Below are positions 8,437-16,294 of a DNA stretch of 33,169 nucleotides, in pieces. Under the pieces are notes generated by a model. That model was given only the letters and a program-made list of their open reading frames with translations, searched no databases and was not told the DNA's origin. Every line of letters starts with the position of its first letter. Position 1 is the stretch's first letter. The position numbers and the translations under genes were made by a program. The DNA is from a virus: positions 1 to 33,169 of the IMG/VR virus record IMGVR_UViG_3300009155_002377; one strand, given 5' to 3'.

Positions 8437-9158
8437 TATAATCCGGGATAGGTTTCTAAAAACCCTCTATCAATTCCGGGCCAGGTTGATTCCCAGCCCT
8501 CTGCATGTGTGTACCAACTGTCTGCCAATTGTTGATCCCAGGCATTTGCTAGAGTATCGTCTTCGGGTGCCCACTGTGGCAACACCTGTGATAAAAATTT
8601 ATAATGCTCACCTGGAGTTGGATGTGGATCTTTTATTAAAATCCGTTTACACAATGTTCTAGACTTTAATTCTCCAATTACTGTTTGGTAGCTGGGCTTC
8701 ATTATGTTTAGATATTCTGCATACAATCCCGACACATCTTCTGAGAATGCGTAATCATTTAAACTTAGATAATGATATTCACAGCCAATGTTATCTAGTA
8801 TGCGAGTAATCGCAGCAATCATTGTTAGATCACGTATTAGGAACCCTCTAGGATCTACATATTGTTTGATGTATTCTTTGGGATAACTTTTTGCAATGCT
8901 ACCATTGGTATGCCACATGCCATTTAGATATCTCGCTTCCCTCATCATTTCAGTCCACTGAATGATAATTAAATCGTCTTTGGTAAACTGATGACGCTCG
9001 TGCATCTCAACAAAATGATGAAATATAAAGTTGTTGGCTGCTCCACTTCTGCCGTAGTTATGATATTTGCCTGGAAACTTTAATCCAACAAAGTCACTCC
9101 ACGTGGGCCACGCAAACGCAGTATAACTACAGCCAAAAGCAAAAAACCTTGCTGTCAT
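8436..9158 (-). CDS. SGNH/GDSL hydrolase-like protein, copy 2
   Basis: 240 aa, with the same architecture as its downstream neighbour: block [14 protein letters not shown] (nucleophile in GCS), block [13 protein letters not shown], block [13 protein letters not shown], and block [13 protein letters not shown] with D-x-H. Shared features (xxWPTWxxxxG, IIxQWT, HPTP) show tandem duplication followed by divergence. Its ATG overlaps the clpP stop (ATGA). The N- and C-termini differ from copy 1, so the two may act on different substrates. Confidence 0.72.
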   Translation of the reverse strand: MTARFFAFGCSYTAFAWPTWSDFVGLKFPGKYHNYGRSGAANNFIFHHFVEMHERHQFTKDDLIIIQWTEMMREARYLNGMWHTNGSIAKSYPKEYIKQYVDPRGFLIRDLTMIAAITRILDNIGCEYHYLSLNDYAFSEDVSGLYAEYLNIMKPSYQTVIGELKSRTLCKRILIKDPHPTPGEHYKFLSQVLPQWAPEDDTLANAWDQQLADSWYTHAEGWESTWPGIDRGFLETYPGL

Positions 9159-9742
9159 CGTTTGTCAATAACCTTATCAACTAATCCATATTCAAGAGCT
9201 TCTTCGGCTGACATAAAGAAATCACGTTCCATGTCTGCTATCAGTTGATCGTATGTCTTACCCTTGCTGTTGTGTTTAGCATATATCTTTGTTAGAGATT
9301 CTTTCATCTTTTGAATCTCACGTGCTTGAATTTGAATATCAGTTGCTTGTCCACGAGCACCGCCGCTTGGCTGATGGATCATGTGACGAGCATTGGGCAA
9401 CATAAAACGTTTGCCTGGAGCACCTGCTTGTGCTAGTAGACTGCCCATCGAGCAAGCCTGTCCCATAACATAAGTTGCCACATCACATTTGATAAACTGC
9501 ATTGTATCGTAGATGCTCATGCCGGCTGTTACTACGCCGCCTGGGCTGTTAATGAATAGACTGATATCCTTGTCTGGGTTTTCGCTTTCCAAGAACAGCA
9601 ATTGGGCAACAACCAAATTGGCCATATGGTCTTCTACTTCTCCATTGAGCATTACTACACGTTCTTTAAGCAAGCGACTGTAAATGTCGTAGGCTCGTTC
9701 GCCTTTGCTGGTTGACTCAATTACCATTGGTACTAAACTCAT
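9155..9742 (-). CDS. clpP: ClpP-type serine protease
   Basis: 195 aa, normal ClpP length. The catalytic triad is complete: S98 in GQACSMG, H123 in MIHQPSGG, and D174 in [19 protein letters not shown]. The [16 protein letters not shown] segment forms the substrate-binding strand. ClpP works as a tetradecamer with a Clp/Hsp100 unfoldase; none is encoded in the window, so host ClpX or ClpA is the likely partner. It is the first gene of the minus-strand operon. A Shine-Dalgarno AAGGATCG sits just before the ATG, with a predicted promoter at 9794-9822. Phage ClpP can act in prohead processing or host takeover; which applies here is unknown. Confidence 0.95.
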   Translation of the reverse strand: MSLVPMVIESTSKGERAYDIYSRLLKERVVMLNGEVEDHMANLVVAQLLFLESENPDKDISLFINSPGGVVTAGMSIYDTMQFIKCDVATYVMGQACSMGSLLAQAGAPGKRFMLPNARHMIHQPSGGARGQATDIQIQAREIQKMKESLTKIYAKHNSKGKTYDQLIADMERDFFMSAEEALEYGLVDKVIDKR

Positions 9743-9779
9743 TTTCGATCCTTTTTGTTGATTAACTTATTAAGTGTAC

Positions 9780-9805
9780 ACTCTTTAATAATTATTGTAA
9801 AGAGT
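9780..9805. promoter_or_regulatory. Inverted repeat ACTCTTTA...TAAAGAGT over clpP promoter
   Basis: Perfect 8-bp arms at 9780-9787 and 9798-9805, separated by 10 bp. The symmetry covers the predicted clpP -10 (9794-9799, minus strand), so it may be an operator in the clpP/HNH divergent gap. Confidence 0.4.
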
Positions 9806-9822
9806 CTTGCGTTTCAAGTAAA
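9794..9822 (-). promoter_or_regulatory. Predicted promoter for clpP-heptose operon
   Basis: On the minus strand, TTTACT (9822-9817), 17 bp, then TACAAT (9799-9794), about 50 nt before the clpP start. It matches sigma70 at 4/6 and 5/6 positions. Confidence 0.45.
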
Positions 9823-9835
9823 CTGAGCCTATAAT
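9807..9835 (+). promoter_or_regulatory. Predicted promoter for HNH gene
   Basis: TTGCGT, 17 bp, TATAAT (9830-9835), about 36 nt before the HNH ATG. It overlaps the opposing clpP promoter, so the two would compete for polymerase. Confidence 0.5.
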
Positions 9836-9870
9836 GGTATTTTTGTAAATACTTGTTTAAGATTCACATC

Positions 9871-10380
9871 ATGACAACCCTAGTTCTAAATGCAGACGCA
9901 CAGCCTGCAACTCTATTACCGTTAAGCATAGTAGATTGGCAAGAAGCCATTCGTTATATCGTCTTGGACAAAGTATCAGTAATGAGTTGGTACGATGATT
10001 GGATTGTGCGCTCTGCTCGTTGGGAAACTCGTGTGCCAGCGGTTATCATGCTTAAAGAATACCAAAAACCAAAAGCCACTGTTCGATTAACCAAACGCAA
10101 TATTTTTCTACGTGATCATTATGCTTGCCAATTTTGTGGCATAGCAGTTACAGATCAAACCGCCACGTTGGATCATGTACAGCCAGTTAGTCAAGGCGGT
10201 AAAAGCACATGGGTCAATTTAGCAACTGCTTGCAAGCCCTGTAACTATCGTAAGGCCAATCATACCAAAATGAAACCTGTGCGTGTGCCTTACAAACCAG
10301 ACTATTGGGAACTTGTAGACAAGCGTAGACAGCGTGGATATACTATGGCTCACCCTAGCTGGGCAGACTATTTGGGTTAA
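9871..10380 (+). CDS. HNH endonuclease
   Basis: 169 aa from the ATG at 9871; an upstream in-frame TTG at 9853 is less likely. The C-terminal zinc-ribbon HNH domain is complete: C86xxC89, the catalytic DH at 101-102 (LDHVQPVSQGG), N116 and C121xxC124N. The N-terminal half (LVLNADAQPATLLPLSIVDWQEAIRYIV) is the conserved head of bacterial and phage HNH proteins of this type. It may be a homing-type or packaging-associated nuclease. A ligase and GIY-YIG genes follow within 5 kb, suggesting a DNA-processing cluster. Confidence 0.9.
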   Translation: MTTLVLNADAQPATLLPLSIVDWQEAIRYIVLDKVSVMSWYDDWIVRSARWETRVPAVIMLKEYQKPKATVRLTKRNIFLRDHYACQFCGIAVTDQTATLDHVQPVSQGGKSTWVNLATACKPCNYRKANHTKMKPVRVPYKPDYWELVDKRRQRGYTMAHPSWADYLG

Positions 10381-10397
10381 CCAATCCAAAATACCAC

Positions 10398-10426
10398 TTG
10401 ACAGGACCTTCGGGTCCTGTTATACT
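10398..10426 (+). promoter_or_regulatory. sigma70-like promoter with spacer-filling palindrome
   Basis: TTGACA (10398-10403), 17 bp, TATACT (10421-10426). The 20 bases from the ACA of the -35 to the base before the -10 form a perfect hairpin, ACAGGACC-TTCG-GGTCCTGT (10401-10420). It drives the ParB-like gene and lies just after the HNH stop, so it may also fold at the 3' end of readthrough HNH mRNA. Confidence 0.8.
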
Positions 10427-10460
10427 TTATACAGTGCGCAGAAACGGTTGGAGTATGCAG

Positions 10461-10473
10461 AGCACACAATTTG
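10461..10473 (+). promoter_or_regulatory. AGCACACAATTTG element in 5'UTR of ParB-like gene
   Basis: The same 13-mer recurs at 32847-32859 inside a palindromic promoter, and its CACACAATT core appears inverted at 20782-20790. It is a candidate protein-binding site. Confidence 0.35.
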
Positions 10474-10491
10474 TTTAACAAGGACAAGACA

Positions 10492-11709
10492 ATGAAACAT
10501 AACACAACAGCCTTATTGGCTCAAAAACAGCAATCAAGCTGGAATCCAAAAATAGCTATTAAAAAAGCTCTAGCTCAATTTAGCATTAAGTTTGATGCTG
10601 AATCAGACTATATCGACCTGCGAACTATGTCGCAAAATTATGCTCACATGCATGATATTATCCCTGCAAACGACATTCATGAATTGATTGTTGCAGTGCT
10701 AGGACCAAATTATACCACACGGATAAATTCAAAATATGATCCGTTGTTTGGAAATGTTTGGAGCCCTCCAAACGTTCCAGGTGCAGGACCAAAGATGGAT
10801 TATATTACTTGGGATCAAGTTTATCTATATTCTGTTTTTCAACGCGATGTATCCCCAAGACACATTGCAAAAATTCTAAAAGACTTTGACCACTCAGCAG
10901 TCATTATACCCTGTGCTATCAAATTTACTTGGCAAGGAAAAGTATATTACTGTATCTGGGACGGTCACCATACCATGCAAGTTTTAAAACTCGCAGGCTA
11001 CACACAATTTCCTGTTTGGTATATTGATGTTGATAAAGTTGATTCCGCAACTATAACATCTGCAGGATTTGCCGATGATGAAGAAGGTCGTATCAAGTAC
11101 GGCTGTTGGATTGCTGGACGAAACATGATTCGTATCAACAGTACAAACAAGCGTGGACTTGAGCATTATGACAAGTTTATGATTCTGCTTAATACACTAG
11201 ATGCCAAAGCAGTAAAAATGAATCGAATCATTCAAACAACCAACTGTGTAGTTAACCGAAAAGCAAAGACTCCGGGTTCTTGGACACAGATTAATTCAGG
11301 TGAAGAATGTTATGACCTATTGCTAGGCAATGGATTGCCAAGTAACGGAGTGTTTTGGCAACATGCTCTAGAGTTTCACCGCAGGGTATGGCCTAAAGCA
11401 CCGTTGGTGTTGGAGATGTTCCGCCCAATGAGTTATCTCTATCAAGCATTCAATTCTGGAAACTATGTTATTGATGCACAGTTTGACACAGAGCTTGAAA
11501 ACATTATCACTGCTAGATATGGTGATCCAGAGACAGCACAAGAAGAGATTAAGAAAAGTTATAATGATGCAATCATAAACAATCTTGGACGTGGCCAACT
11601 GCTTAAGAACGATACTGCAATTGTAATGAACGGTCTTATTAATCTTTATAATCAAAGCTGTGGACGATTAGCTGTGCTTCCAACTTCTGATTATGTTTGG
11701 AGTGTGTAA
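10492..11709 (+). CDS. ParB/sulfiredoxin-like domain protein
   Basis: 405 aa from the ATG at 10492, which has AAGGAC at a good distance; the TTG at 10471 lies inside the leader. Residues of about 100-180 (VFQRDVSPRHIAKILKDFD...CIWDGHHTMQVLKLAGYTQFPVWYIDVD) match the ParB/Srx fold, with the DGHH motif standing in for the canonical DGHRR/GxHR CTPase loop. No helix-turn-helix typical of chromosomal ParB was recognised in the C-terminal 220 aa. Such phage proteins can be CTP-dependent clamps, nucleases or regulators; the exact role is unknown. Its stop overlaps the next start (TAATG). Confidence 0.7.
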   Translation: MKHNTTALLAQKQQSSWNPKIAIKKALAQFSIKFDAESDYIDLRTMSQNYAHMHDIIPANDIHELIVAVLGPNYTTRINSKYDPLFGNVWSPPNVPGAGPKMDYITWDQVYLYSVFQRDVSPRHIAKILKDFDHSAVIIPCAIKFTWQGKVYYCIWDGHHTMQVLKLAGYTQFPVWYIDVDKVDSATITSAGFADDEEGRIKYGCWIAGRNMIRINSTNKRGLEHYDKFMILLNTLDAKAVKMNRIIQTTNCVVNRKAKTPGSWTQINSGEECYDLLLGNGLPSNGVFWQHALEFHRRVWPKAPLVLEMFRPMSYLYQAFNSGNYVIDAQFDTELENIITARYGDPETAQEEIKKSYNDAIINNLGRGQLLKNDTAIVMNGLINLYNQSCGRLAVLPTSDYVWSV

Positions 11710-12101
11710 TGGCCAAATGGTTATACGCATTTAAAGACCCGATGGGTTCTGGTGATGTTAAAGTAGGCATCACCAGCAACCCAAAGATGCGACTTGGAGT
11801 CTATCAATGTTCTTACAGTGCCAAGAGTCATCGTGCTTGTTTTGATTATGTATGGGAAGGCCCGTCAAAGCAAATAGAAAGACTTGAACGTGTGTTAAAA
11901 GAACAATACAAATGGGAAATCGAAAGTGACAGGCTAGGTGAGTCTGAATGGATCACCGATATCACGATCGATAATCTTATCACAGTAGTGAATAGTGAAA
12001 TACAAGGATGGCGATTCCACATTGCTCCGTTGGATTTTGAATTTCCAATTAAGCAAGATGATGTTAACTTTAAGATAGGCGGTGAAGAATGGCGAAAGTA
12101 A
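11709..12101 (+). CDS. T5orf172/GIY-YIG-type domain protein
   Basis: 130 aa from an ATG overlapping the previous stop. WLYAFKDP...GDVKVGITSNPKMRLGVYQ (4-33) resembles the T5orf172/Mug113 branch of the GIY-YIG superfamily, where KVGIT replaces YIG; R28 matches the conserved arginine, and ERLERVLKEQYK supplies a candidate metal-binding Glu. It overlaps the start of a second GIY-YIG gene by 13 bp. It is probably a small nuclease; activity is not certain. Confidence 0.65.
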   Translation: MAKWLYAFKDPMGSGDVKVGITSNPKMRLGVYQCSYSAKSHRACFDYVWEGPSKQIERLERVLKEQYKWEIESDRLGESEWITDITIDNLITVVNSEIQGWRFHIAPLDFEFPIKQDDVNFKIGGEEWRK

Positions 12102-12634
12102 ATCGTACTAAGTTTTATAAATTTGTAGGTGATGTCTTTGAACATTACGAACAAGATCGTAGTTCAAAAGAACGAACACACTCAGACAATGGCTGGCGCT
12201 TGCGTAATAAAAAATACGGACCAACGGCCACCTTTGCCAAACTGCCGTTAACTGAAACTCTAGAGCAACGTCCCTGCCCGCTCAAAGAAGGACAGCCTGG
12301 CATTTACATTCTACGTGACTCGGTGTTTCCACAGGGTTTTTATATTGGCAAGGGCAAAGACATCTATGATCGTATTTGGAAGCACGGTGTCAAACTAGAC
12401 GGCACTGACAAATGGAACAAGGGCGTAGGAACTACAGAGAACTTTGCCAAATATCGCGAACTGCGTTTAGAAAAAGGATTAACAACCTGGGATGATGTTG
12501 AAGTAGCATTTTGGTTTACTGATAAGTTTGATGAGCTTGAAGATCAGCTTATGGGTGCATATGAAGCCAAGTATGGTATGATACCATTCTGTAATTCAAC
12601 CGAAGAAAGTCTATTCCAAGTTTGGGATATTTAA
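12089..12634 (+). CDS. GIY-YIG endonuclease family protein
   Basis: 181 aa. GIYILRDSVFPQGFYIGKGKDIYDRIWKHG (71-100) has both the GIY and YIG halves plus a downstream arginine, and EDQLMGAYEAKYG near the C-terminus carries the candidate catalytic glutamate. The N-terminal 60 residues are a separate basic and aromatic segment with no recognised fold. It may be a free-standing homing endonuclease. It directly follows a more divergent GIY-YIG-type gene, which suggests paired or duplicated nucleases. Confidence 0.8.
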   Translation: MAKVNRTKFYKFVGDVFEHYEQDRSSKERTHSDNGWRLRNKKYGPTATFAKLPLTETLEQRPCPLKEGQPGIYILRDSVFPQGFYIGKGKDIYDRIWKHGVKLDGTDKWNKGVGTTENFAKYRELRLEKGLTTWDDVEVAFWFTDKFDELEDQLMGAYEAKYGMIPFCNSTEESLFQVWDI

Positions 12635-12693
12635 GGCCACTTTTGCCAGACTTTTTGATCGGAGACCATAAGTATTAGCACAAGGAGAATTCT

Positions 12694-13593
12694 ATGACCG
12701 TACAGGCTCAAACACAAAAAATATTAATCACAAACAAAATAGGCAGACAGATGTGGGTATGGGATAGCGACAGCTTCTATACTCAGCGACTACAAGCAGG
12801 ACCTTACCAAAAGCAAAACCTTTTACATCTTCGCGAACTATGTCCTAGTCCACGCAAGATACTAGATATTGGTATGAACATTGGTATGAACACTTGGGAG
12901 TATGCAACCTTTGCTCAAGAGGTACACGGCTTTGAACCCGTGCCAAGTACATATCAAGTAGCACTAGACAACATTGCTCTTAACATTAATCACCAAGATC
13001 CTAATAACGGTTGGTGGAAGCAGCCAGACGGCACATGGGCAAGTCTTGCTGTGTCGGGCAAAATACAAACATACAATGTGGCGTTAGGTCCTGTCGCAAG
13101 CACCGTTGAAATGCACATTAAAAAGAACGACGGACACAATCGTGTAAGTAACGACGGCTATCAAACTGTTACCGGCAAGGCTGTTAAAGTAAACACAGGC
13201 TATCAGCGTGTTAGTGTTCCACAACTTACATTAGACAGCTATAACTTTACAGATGTTGACATTATCAAGATTGACGTAGAAGGTTATGAACTTAATGTGT
13301 TAGAAGGTGCAACCAATACTATTGCTACTAATCGCCCAATCGTACAGGTCGAGTGTGTTGAAACACAACCTCGTGCATTTGGTAAAACCATACAGGACTT
13401 AATGGATTTCTTTAATACTCGTAACTATGTTATTACAACTGCGGACGGAGTAGTTCGTGGTAAAGATTGGTGTTATGTTAAAAAGATGATGGATCGTTTT
13501 ATGATTCCTGCAGAACGAACAGATCTGTATGATCCAAATAATGTAGAAACCGTTACTTCTAGCACATTTACCGAATTGTTCACTGAAGAATAG
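12694..13593 (+). CDS. FkbM-family SAM-dependent methyltransferase
   Basis: 299 aa with AAGGAG 9 nt before the ATG. SAM motif I is ILDIGMNIGMNTWEYA (56-71), motif II HGFEPVPSTYQ, and TLDSY...VDIIKIDVEGYELNVLEGA is the FkbM signature. FkbM enzymes O-methylate sugars or small molecules, so it may cap a glycan on the virion or host surface, in keeping with the heptose genes. A convincing promoter was not found; TTGCCA-N18-CATAAG (12643-12672) is weak. Confidence 0.85.
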   Translation: MTVQAQTQKILITNKIGRQMWVWDSDSFYTQRLQAGPYQKQNLLHLRELCPSPRKILDIGMNIGMNTWEYATFAQEVHGFEPVPSTYQVALDNIALNINHQDPNNGWWKQPDGTWASLAVSGKIQTYNVALGPVASTVEMHIKKNDGHNRVSNDGYQTVTGKAVKVNTGYQRVSVPQLTLDSYNFTDVDIIKIDVEGYELNVLEGATNTIATNRPIVQVECVETQPRAFGKTIQDLMDFFNTRNYVITTADGVVRGKDWCYVKKMMDRFMIPAERTDLYDPNNVETVTSSTFTELFTEE

Positions 13594-13596
13594 TTC

Positions 13597-13625
13597 TTGA
13601 CTTTTCTACCAAATGATGCTATACT
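13597..13625 (+). promoter_or_regulatory. sigma70-like promoter for DNA ligase
   Basis: TTGACT (13597-13602), 17 bp ending ATGATGC, TATACT (13620-13625), in the FkbM-ligase gap. It has the TG extended -10 seen in the early cassettes. Confidence 0.75.
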
Positions 13626-13655
13626 ATTGTTATAGTAAACGATTAGGAGCCACGT

Positions 13656-14975
13656 ATGCGTACACAACCAGAAGTAATTATTCAAAGTCTAGAAGCAGAT
13701 AACTCACGACTTGCCAAAGAAGACATCCTTGCCAAAGCGATGGATGAAGAGCTTGATGAGTTTTTTGAGGGGCTGCGCATGGCTTTAGATAAACTCTATA
13801 CCTTTGGTGTTAAGCAGGTTCCTATTAAAGAAGAGGAAGGTGGACAGGGATTGTCTTGGCCTAACTTCTTACAGTTAGCTGATGCGCTGTATCGACGTAA
13901 ACTAACAGGACACGCCGCACGTGATGCTATTAATCTAGCAATGGGTGTAGCAACTAAGCCTCAATGGAACGATTGGTATCGCCGTATTCTTATCAAAGAC
14001 ATGCGAGCAGGCTTTAGCGAAAAGACAGTTAACACTGTTGCAAAGAAAGCCAAGAAACCACAGTACGCTGTTCCTGTGTTTGATGTACAACTGGCCCACG
14101 ACGGTGCTAATCACGAAAGCAAGATTACAGGTGTTAAACTAGTTGAGCCTAAACTAGACGGTGTTCGTTGTATCACTGTTGTAGATTTTGAATCTAGAAC
14201 TGTTGTACAGTATACTCGTAACGGTAAAGTATTAGAAAACTTCAGCCATATTACAGACGGTATCCTAGCCAACATTGATGAGCTGGGACGTAGTTATATT
14301 TTGGACGGTGAGGTAGTTAGCAATTCATTTAACGACCTTATGAAGCAGGTTCATCGTAAGGATAACGTACAGGCACAAGATGCCCGTTTAATGTTGTTCG
14401 ACATTGTGCCACTGGTAGAGTTTAAAGCTGGCCAGAGTGTGATGGCACAACGTCGACGTTCTAATCTGTTGCGTTCATTTAAAAATCTATTTGAACAAAT
14501 GGGTCATATTGATATTATTCCACAAAAGGAATTTAATCTAGATGTGTTCACTGATGAAATAGAATTTAAAGACTACAACAAGGAAATGGTTAATGCTGGT
14601 TTTGAAGGCATTATGATTAAGGACCCAGAGGCAAAATATGAGTGTAAGAGATCAACTAGCTGGCTTAAGCAAAAGCCTTTTATTGAAGTGTCTTTGGAAG
14701 TCACAGCAGTTGAAGAGGGCACTGGAAGAAACGTTGGAAAACTTGGTGCATTGGTCTGTGAAGGTGTCGACGATAATAAACGCATTGTCGTCAACGTTGG
14801 CTCCGGTTTTACTGATGCTGATCGTGCTGAGTATTGGGAGTCAAATAATGATGTCATTGGGCAGGTTGTAGAAGTACGTGCCGATGCTGTTTCACAAAAT
14901 CAAGACGGCACATATAGCCTGCGCTTTCCTCGATTCTTACGTTTTCGTGGATTTAAAAAGGGCGAAAAGATCTAA
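13656..14975 (+). CDS. ATP-dependent DNA ligase
   Basis: 439 aa. Adenylation motif I is EPKLDGVR with nucleophile K166; YILDGEVV is motif III-like, GFEGIMIKDP motif IV, and STSWLKQKP motif V. A helical N-terminal DNA-binding-like region (1-140) and a C-terminal OB-fold region (VGSGFTDADRAEYW, LRFPRFLRFRG) complete it. It seals nicks during replication, repair or recombination. Length and layout resemble T4-like and T7-like phage ligases. AGGAG lies 7 nt before the ATG. It converges with yqgE, leaving a 3-bp gap. Confidence 0.93.
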   Translation: MRTQPEVIIQSLEADNSRLAKEDILAKAMDEELDEFFEGLRMALDKLYTFGVKQVPIKEEEGGQGLSWPNFLQLADALYRRKLTGHAARDAINLAMGVATKPQWNDWYRRILIKDMRAGFSEKTVNTVAKKAKKPQYAVPVFDVQLAHDGANHESKITGVKLVEPKLDGVRCITVVDFESRTVVQYTRNGKVLENFSHITDGILANIDELGRSYILDGEVVSNSFNDLMKQVHRKDNVQAQDARLMLFDIVPLVEFKAGQSVMAQRRRSNLLRSFKNLFEQMGHIDIIPQKEFNLDVFTDEIEFKDYNKEMVNAGFEGIMIKDPEAKYECKRSTSWLKQKPFIEVSLEVTAVEEGTGRNVGKLGALVCEGVDDNKRIVVNVGSGFTDADRAEYWESNNDVIGQVVEVRADAVSQNQDGTYSLRFPRFLRFRGFKKGEKI

Positions 14976-14978
14976 GGA

Positions 14979-15530
14979 TTATAGCCAACTGCTCACAGCC
15001 TGATGGCTGCTGAGCGTTGTAGCATTGTCCCAAATCAATTCAACTGGCTGTTCGAACAGCCATTCTGGCCCTAGGTTCTCTGCCAATAGCCAACTGTTGT
15101 TATGGTTCCAGGGCGGCATACCATCTATCTCACTTTGTAGTTGATTCTTACCCCAACTGCAATAGCCTAGCATCAATCTAAAGTGTTTAGGAAAATTGCC
15201 ATTGGCTAGGTCTCTAAACATTTCTACGTTTGATGTCATGGCCCACTCGTCATCAACTGGTACTGTATGTTCGCAACTCCACCCTGCATCGTGTAACATC
15301 CAAACAGTGTTTGGACTTACAGGGCCGCCCCAATATAACGGAAAGTTTAAGTTGGTATCAATACCTAATTCGGAAATGATATCTTGTAGTGTGTGCTCTG
15401 TTGGACGATTAACACAAAGAGCAAAGCTGCCGCCTTTATGATCATGTGTGAGCATTAAGACAGATTTTTTAAATCTAGGATCTGGAATCCTAGGCGGAGC
15501 GATTAAAAGGTCCGAGCTTTTTGGTGTCAT
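14979..15530 (-). CDS. yqgE: YqgE/AlgH family (UPF0301) protein
   Basis: 183 aa. LLIAPPRIPDPRFKKSVLMLTHDHKGGSFALCVNRPTEHTL at the N-terminus, YWGGPV and GYCSWGKNQLQSEI are the family hallmarks. YqgE/AlgH proteins are common in Gram-negative bacteria, and their function is not settled (a regulatory role is proposed for AlgH). A phage copy could mimic or titrate the host protein. Its ATG overlaps the stop of the upstream gene (ATGA). Confidence 0.9.
   Translation of the reverse strand: MTPKSSDLLIAPPRIPDPRFKKSVLMLTHDHKGGSFALCVNRPTEHTLQDIISELGIDTNLNFPLYWGGPVSPNTVWMLHDAGWSCEHTVPVDDEWAMTSNVEMFRDLANGNFPKHFRLMLGYCSWGKNQLQSEIDGMPPWNHNNSWLLAENLGPEWLFEQPVELIWDNATTLSSHQAVSSWL
14986..15019. other. Long hairpin at ligase/yqgE convergent 3' ends
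   Basis: CAAC-T-GCTCACAGCC / TGAT / GGCTG-C-TGAGC-GTTG gives about 14 pairs with two single-base bulges. It lies just after the ligase stop and within the last codons of yqgE. There is no U-tract, so it is more likely an RNA 3'-end protector or a chance coding structure than a classic terminator. Confidence 0.4.
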
Positions 15531-16057
15531 GACCAGTCTGGTAATGGGCCGCCGTATTTTTTGCCCTTGATTTTCTTGCCGCGGACTTTGACTCTTTCTG
15601 AACCTACCTTGTGACTCTTGCCACCTTCACGGCTGCGATAGCCTTGACTTTTACATGATGCCAATTGACTAGCACCTAATGCACTATCTGGTTTTCCTGA
15701 TGTGCAAAGATCTCTACTGGCCGGTTCTTCATCTACAACACTTTCATCTAATCCCTTATCACCCATTTCGTCTAGGTCGCTGTCAGTTGCGGAACTGCCG
15801 TTAAACATCAGGTCGTCGTTGATTGGAAAGTCAAGTTCGAGAAAGCGTTCTGGCAGTTGACTGTTGCTGATAATAAAGTCTAGCTCTTCATCTGTTGGAT
15901 GTACTTTTAATAATACTTTAGCAGCCTCATCATGAGCTTCACCGTTTTCCCATACGTTGATATCGTAATGGTTTTTATACAGTTCAGCAACGGCCTGCAT
16001 GACCTTGTGATAGTCTGTTGTGAATATGTTTTCGGTAATGATTTCTGATATTTTCAT
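15527..16057 (-). CDS. Phage protein of unknown function, basic C-terminus
   Basis: 176 aa starting MKISEIITE, a head found on many phage-encoded proteins. The N-terminal 70 residues are helical and acidic (HKVMQAVAELYKNHYD...VHPTDEELDFII), the middle is low-complexity acidic, and the C-terminal 45 residues are strongly basic (SHKVGSERVKVRGKKIKGKK). The split charge suggests nucleic-acid or scaffold binding, but no family was recognised. It ends in a 4-bp overlap with yqgE. Confidence 0.7.
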   Translation of the reverse strand: MKISEIITENIFTTDYHKVMQAVAELYKNHYDINVWENGEAHDEAAKVLLKVHPTDEELDFIISNSQLPERFLELDFPINDDLMFNGSSATDSDLDEMGDKGLDESVVDEEPASRDLCTSGKPDSALGASQLASCKSQGYRSREGGKSHKVGSERVKVRGKKIKGKKYGGPLPDWS

Positions 16058-16060
16058 AGT

Positions 16061-16294
16061 TTAACTCAATTGTGCTACAGCATAGATAGCAGTAACCAAC
16101 GCTGTTTTTAATTCTAGGTCGTCTGCTTCTTCATCTAGTCTATCCATACGAACTAGGTCTCTACATAGTTCTTCGTACTCTGGACGAGTAATACCGCCTG
16201 CATTATATTGCTCAGTAATCTGCACAGCAAAGGCCGCACGTTCAGCTGCCCAAGGACGTCCACATCCTGCAATGTTACGTAAATCGTCTAACAT
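16061..16294 (-). CDS. Conserved-looking small phage protein
   Basis: 77 aa, helical, starting MLDDLRNIAGCGRPWAAERAAFAVQITEQYNAGGI. No functional domain was recognised. Its ATG overlaps the stop of the lipoprotein gene (TAATG), and a 3-bp gap separates it from the next gene. Position in a lipoprotein/virion block suggests a late function, by inference only. Confidence 0.75.
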   Translation of the reverse strand: MLDDLRNIAGCGRPWAAERAAFAVQITEQYNAGGITRPEYEELCRDLVRMDRLDEEADDLELKTALVTAIYAVAQLS

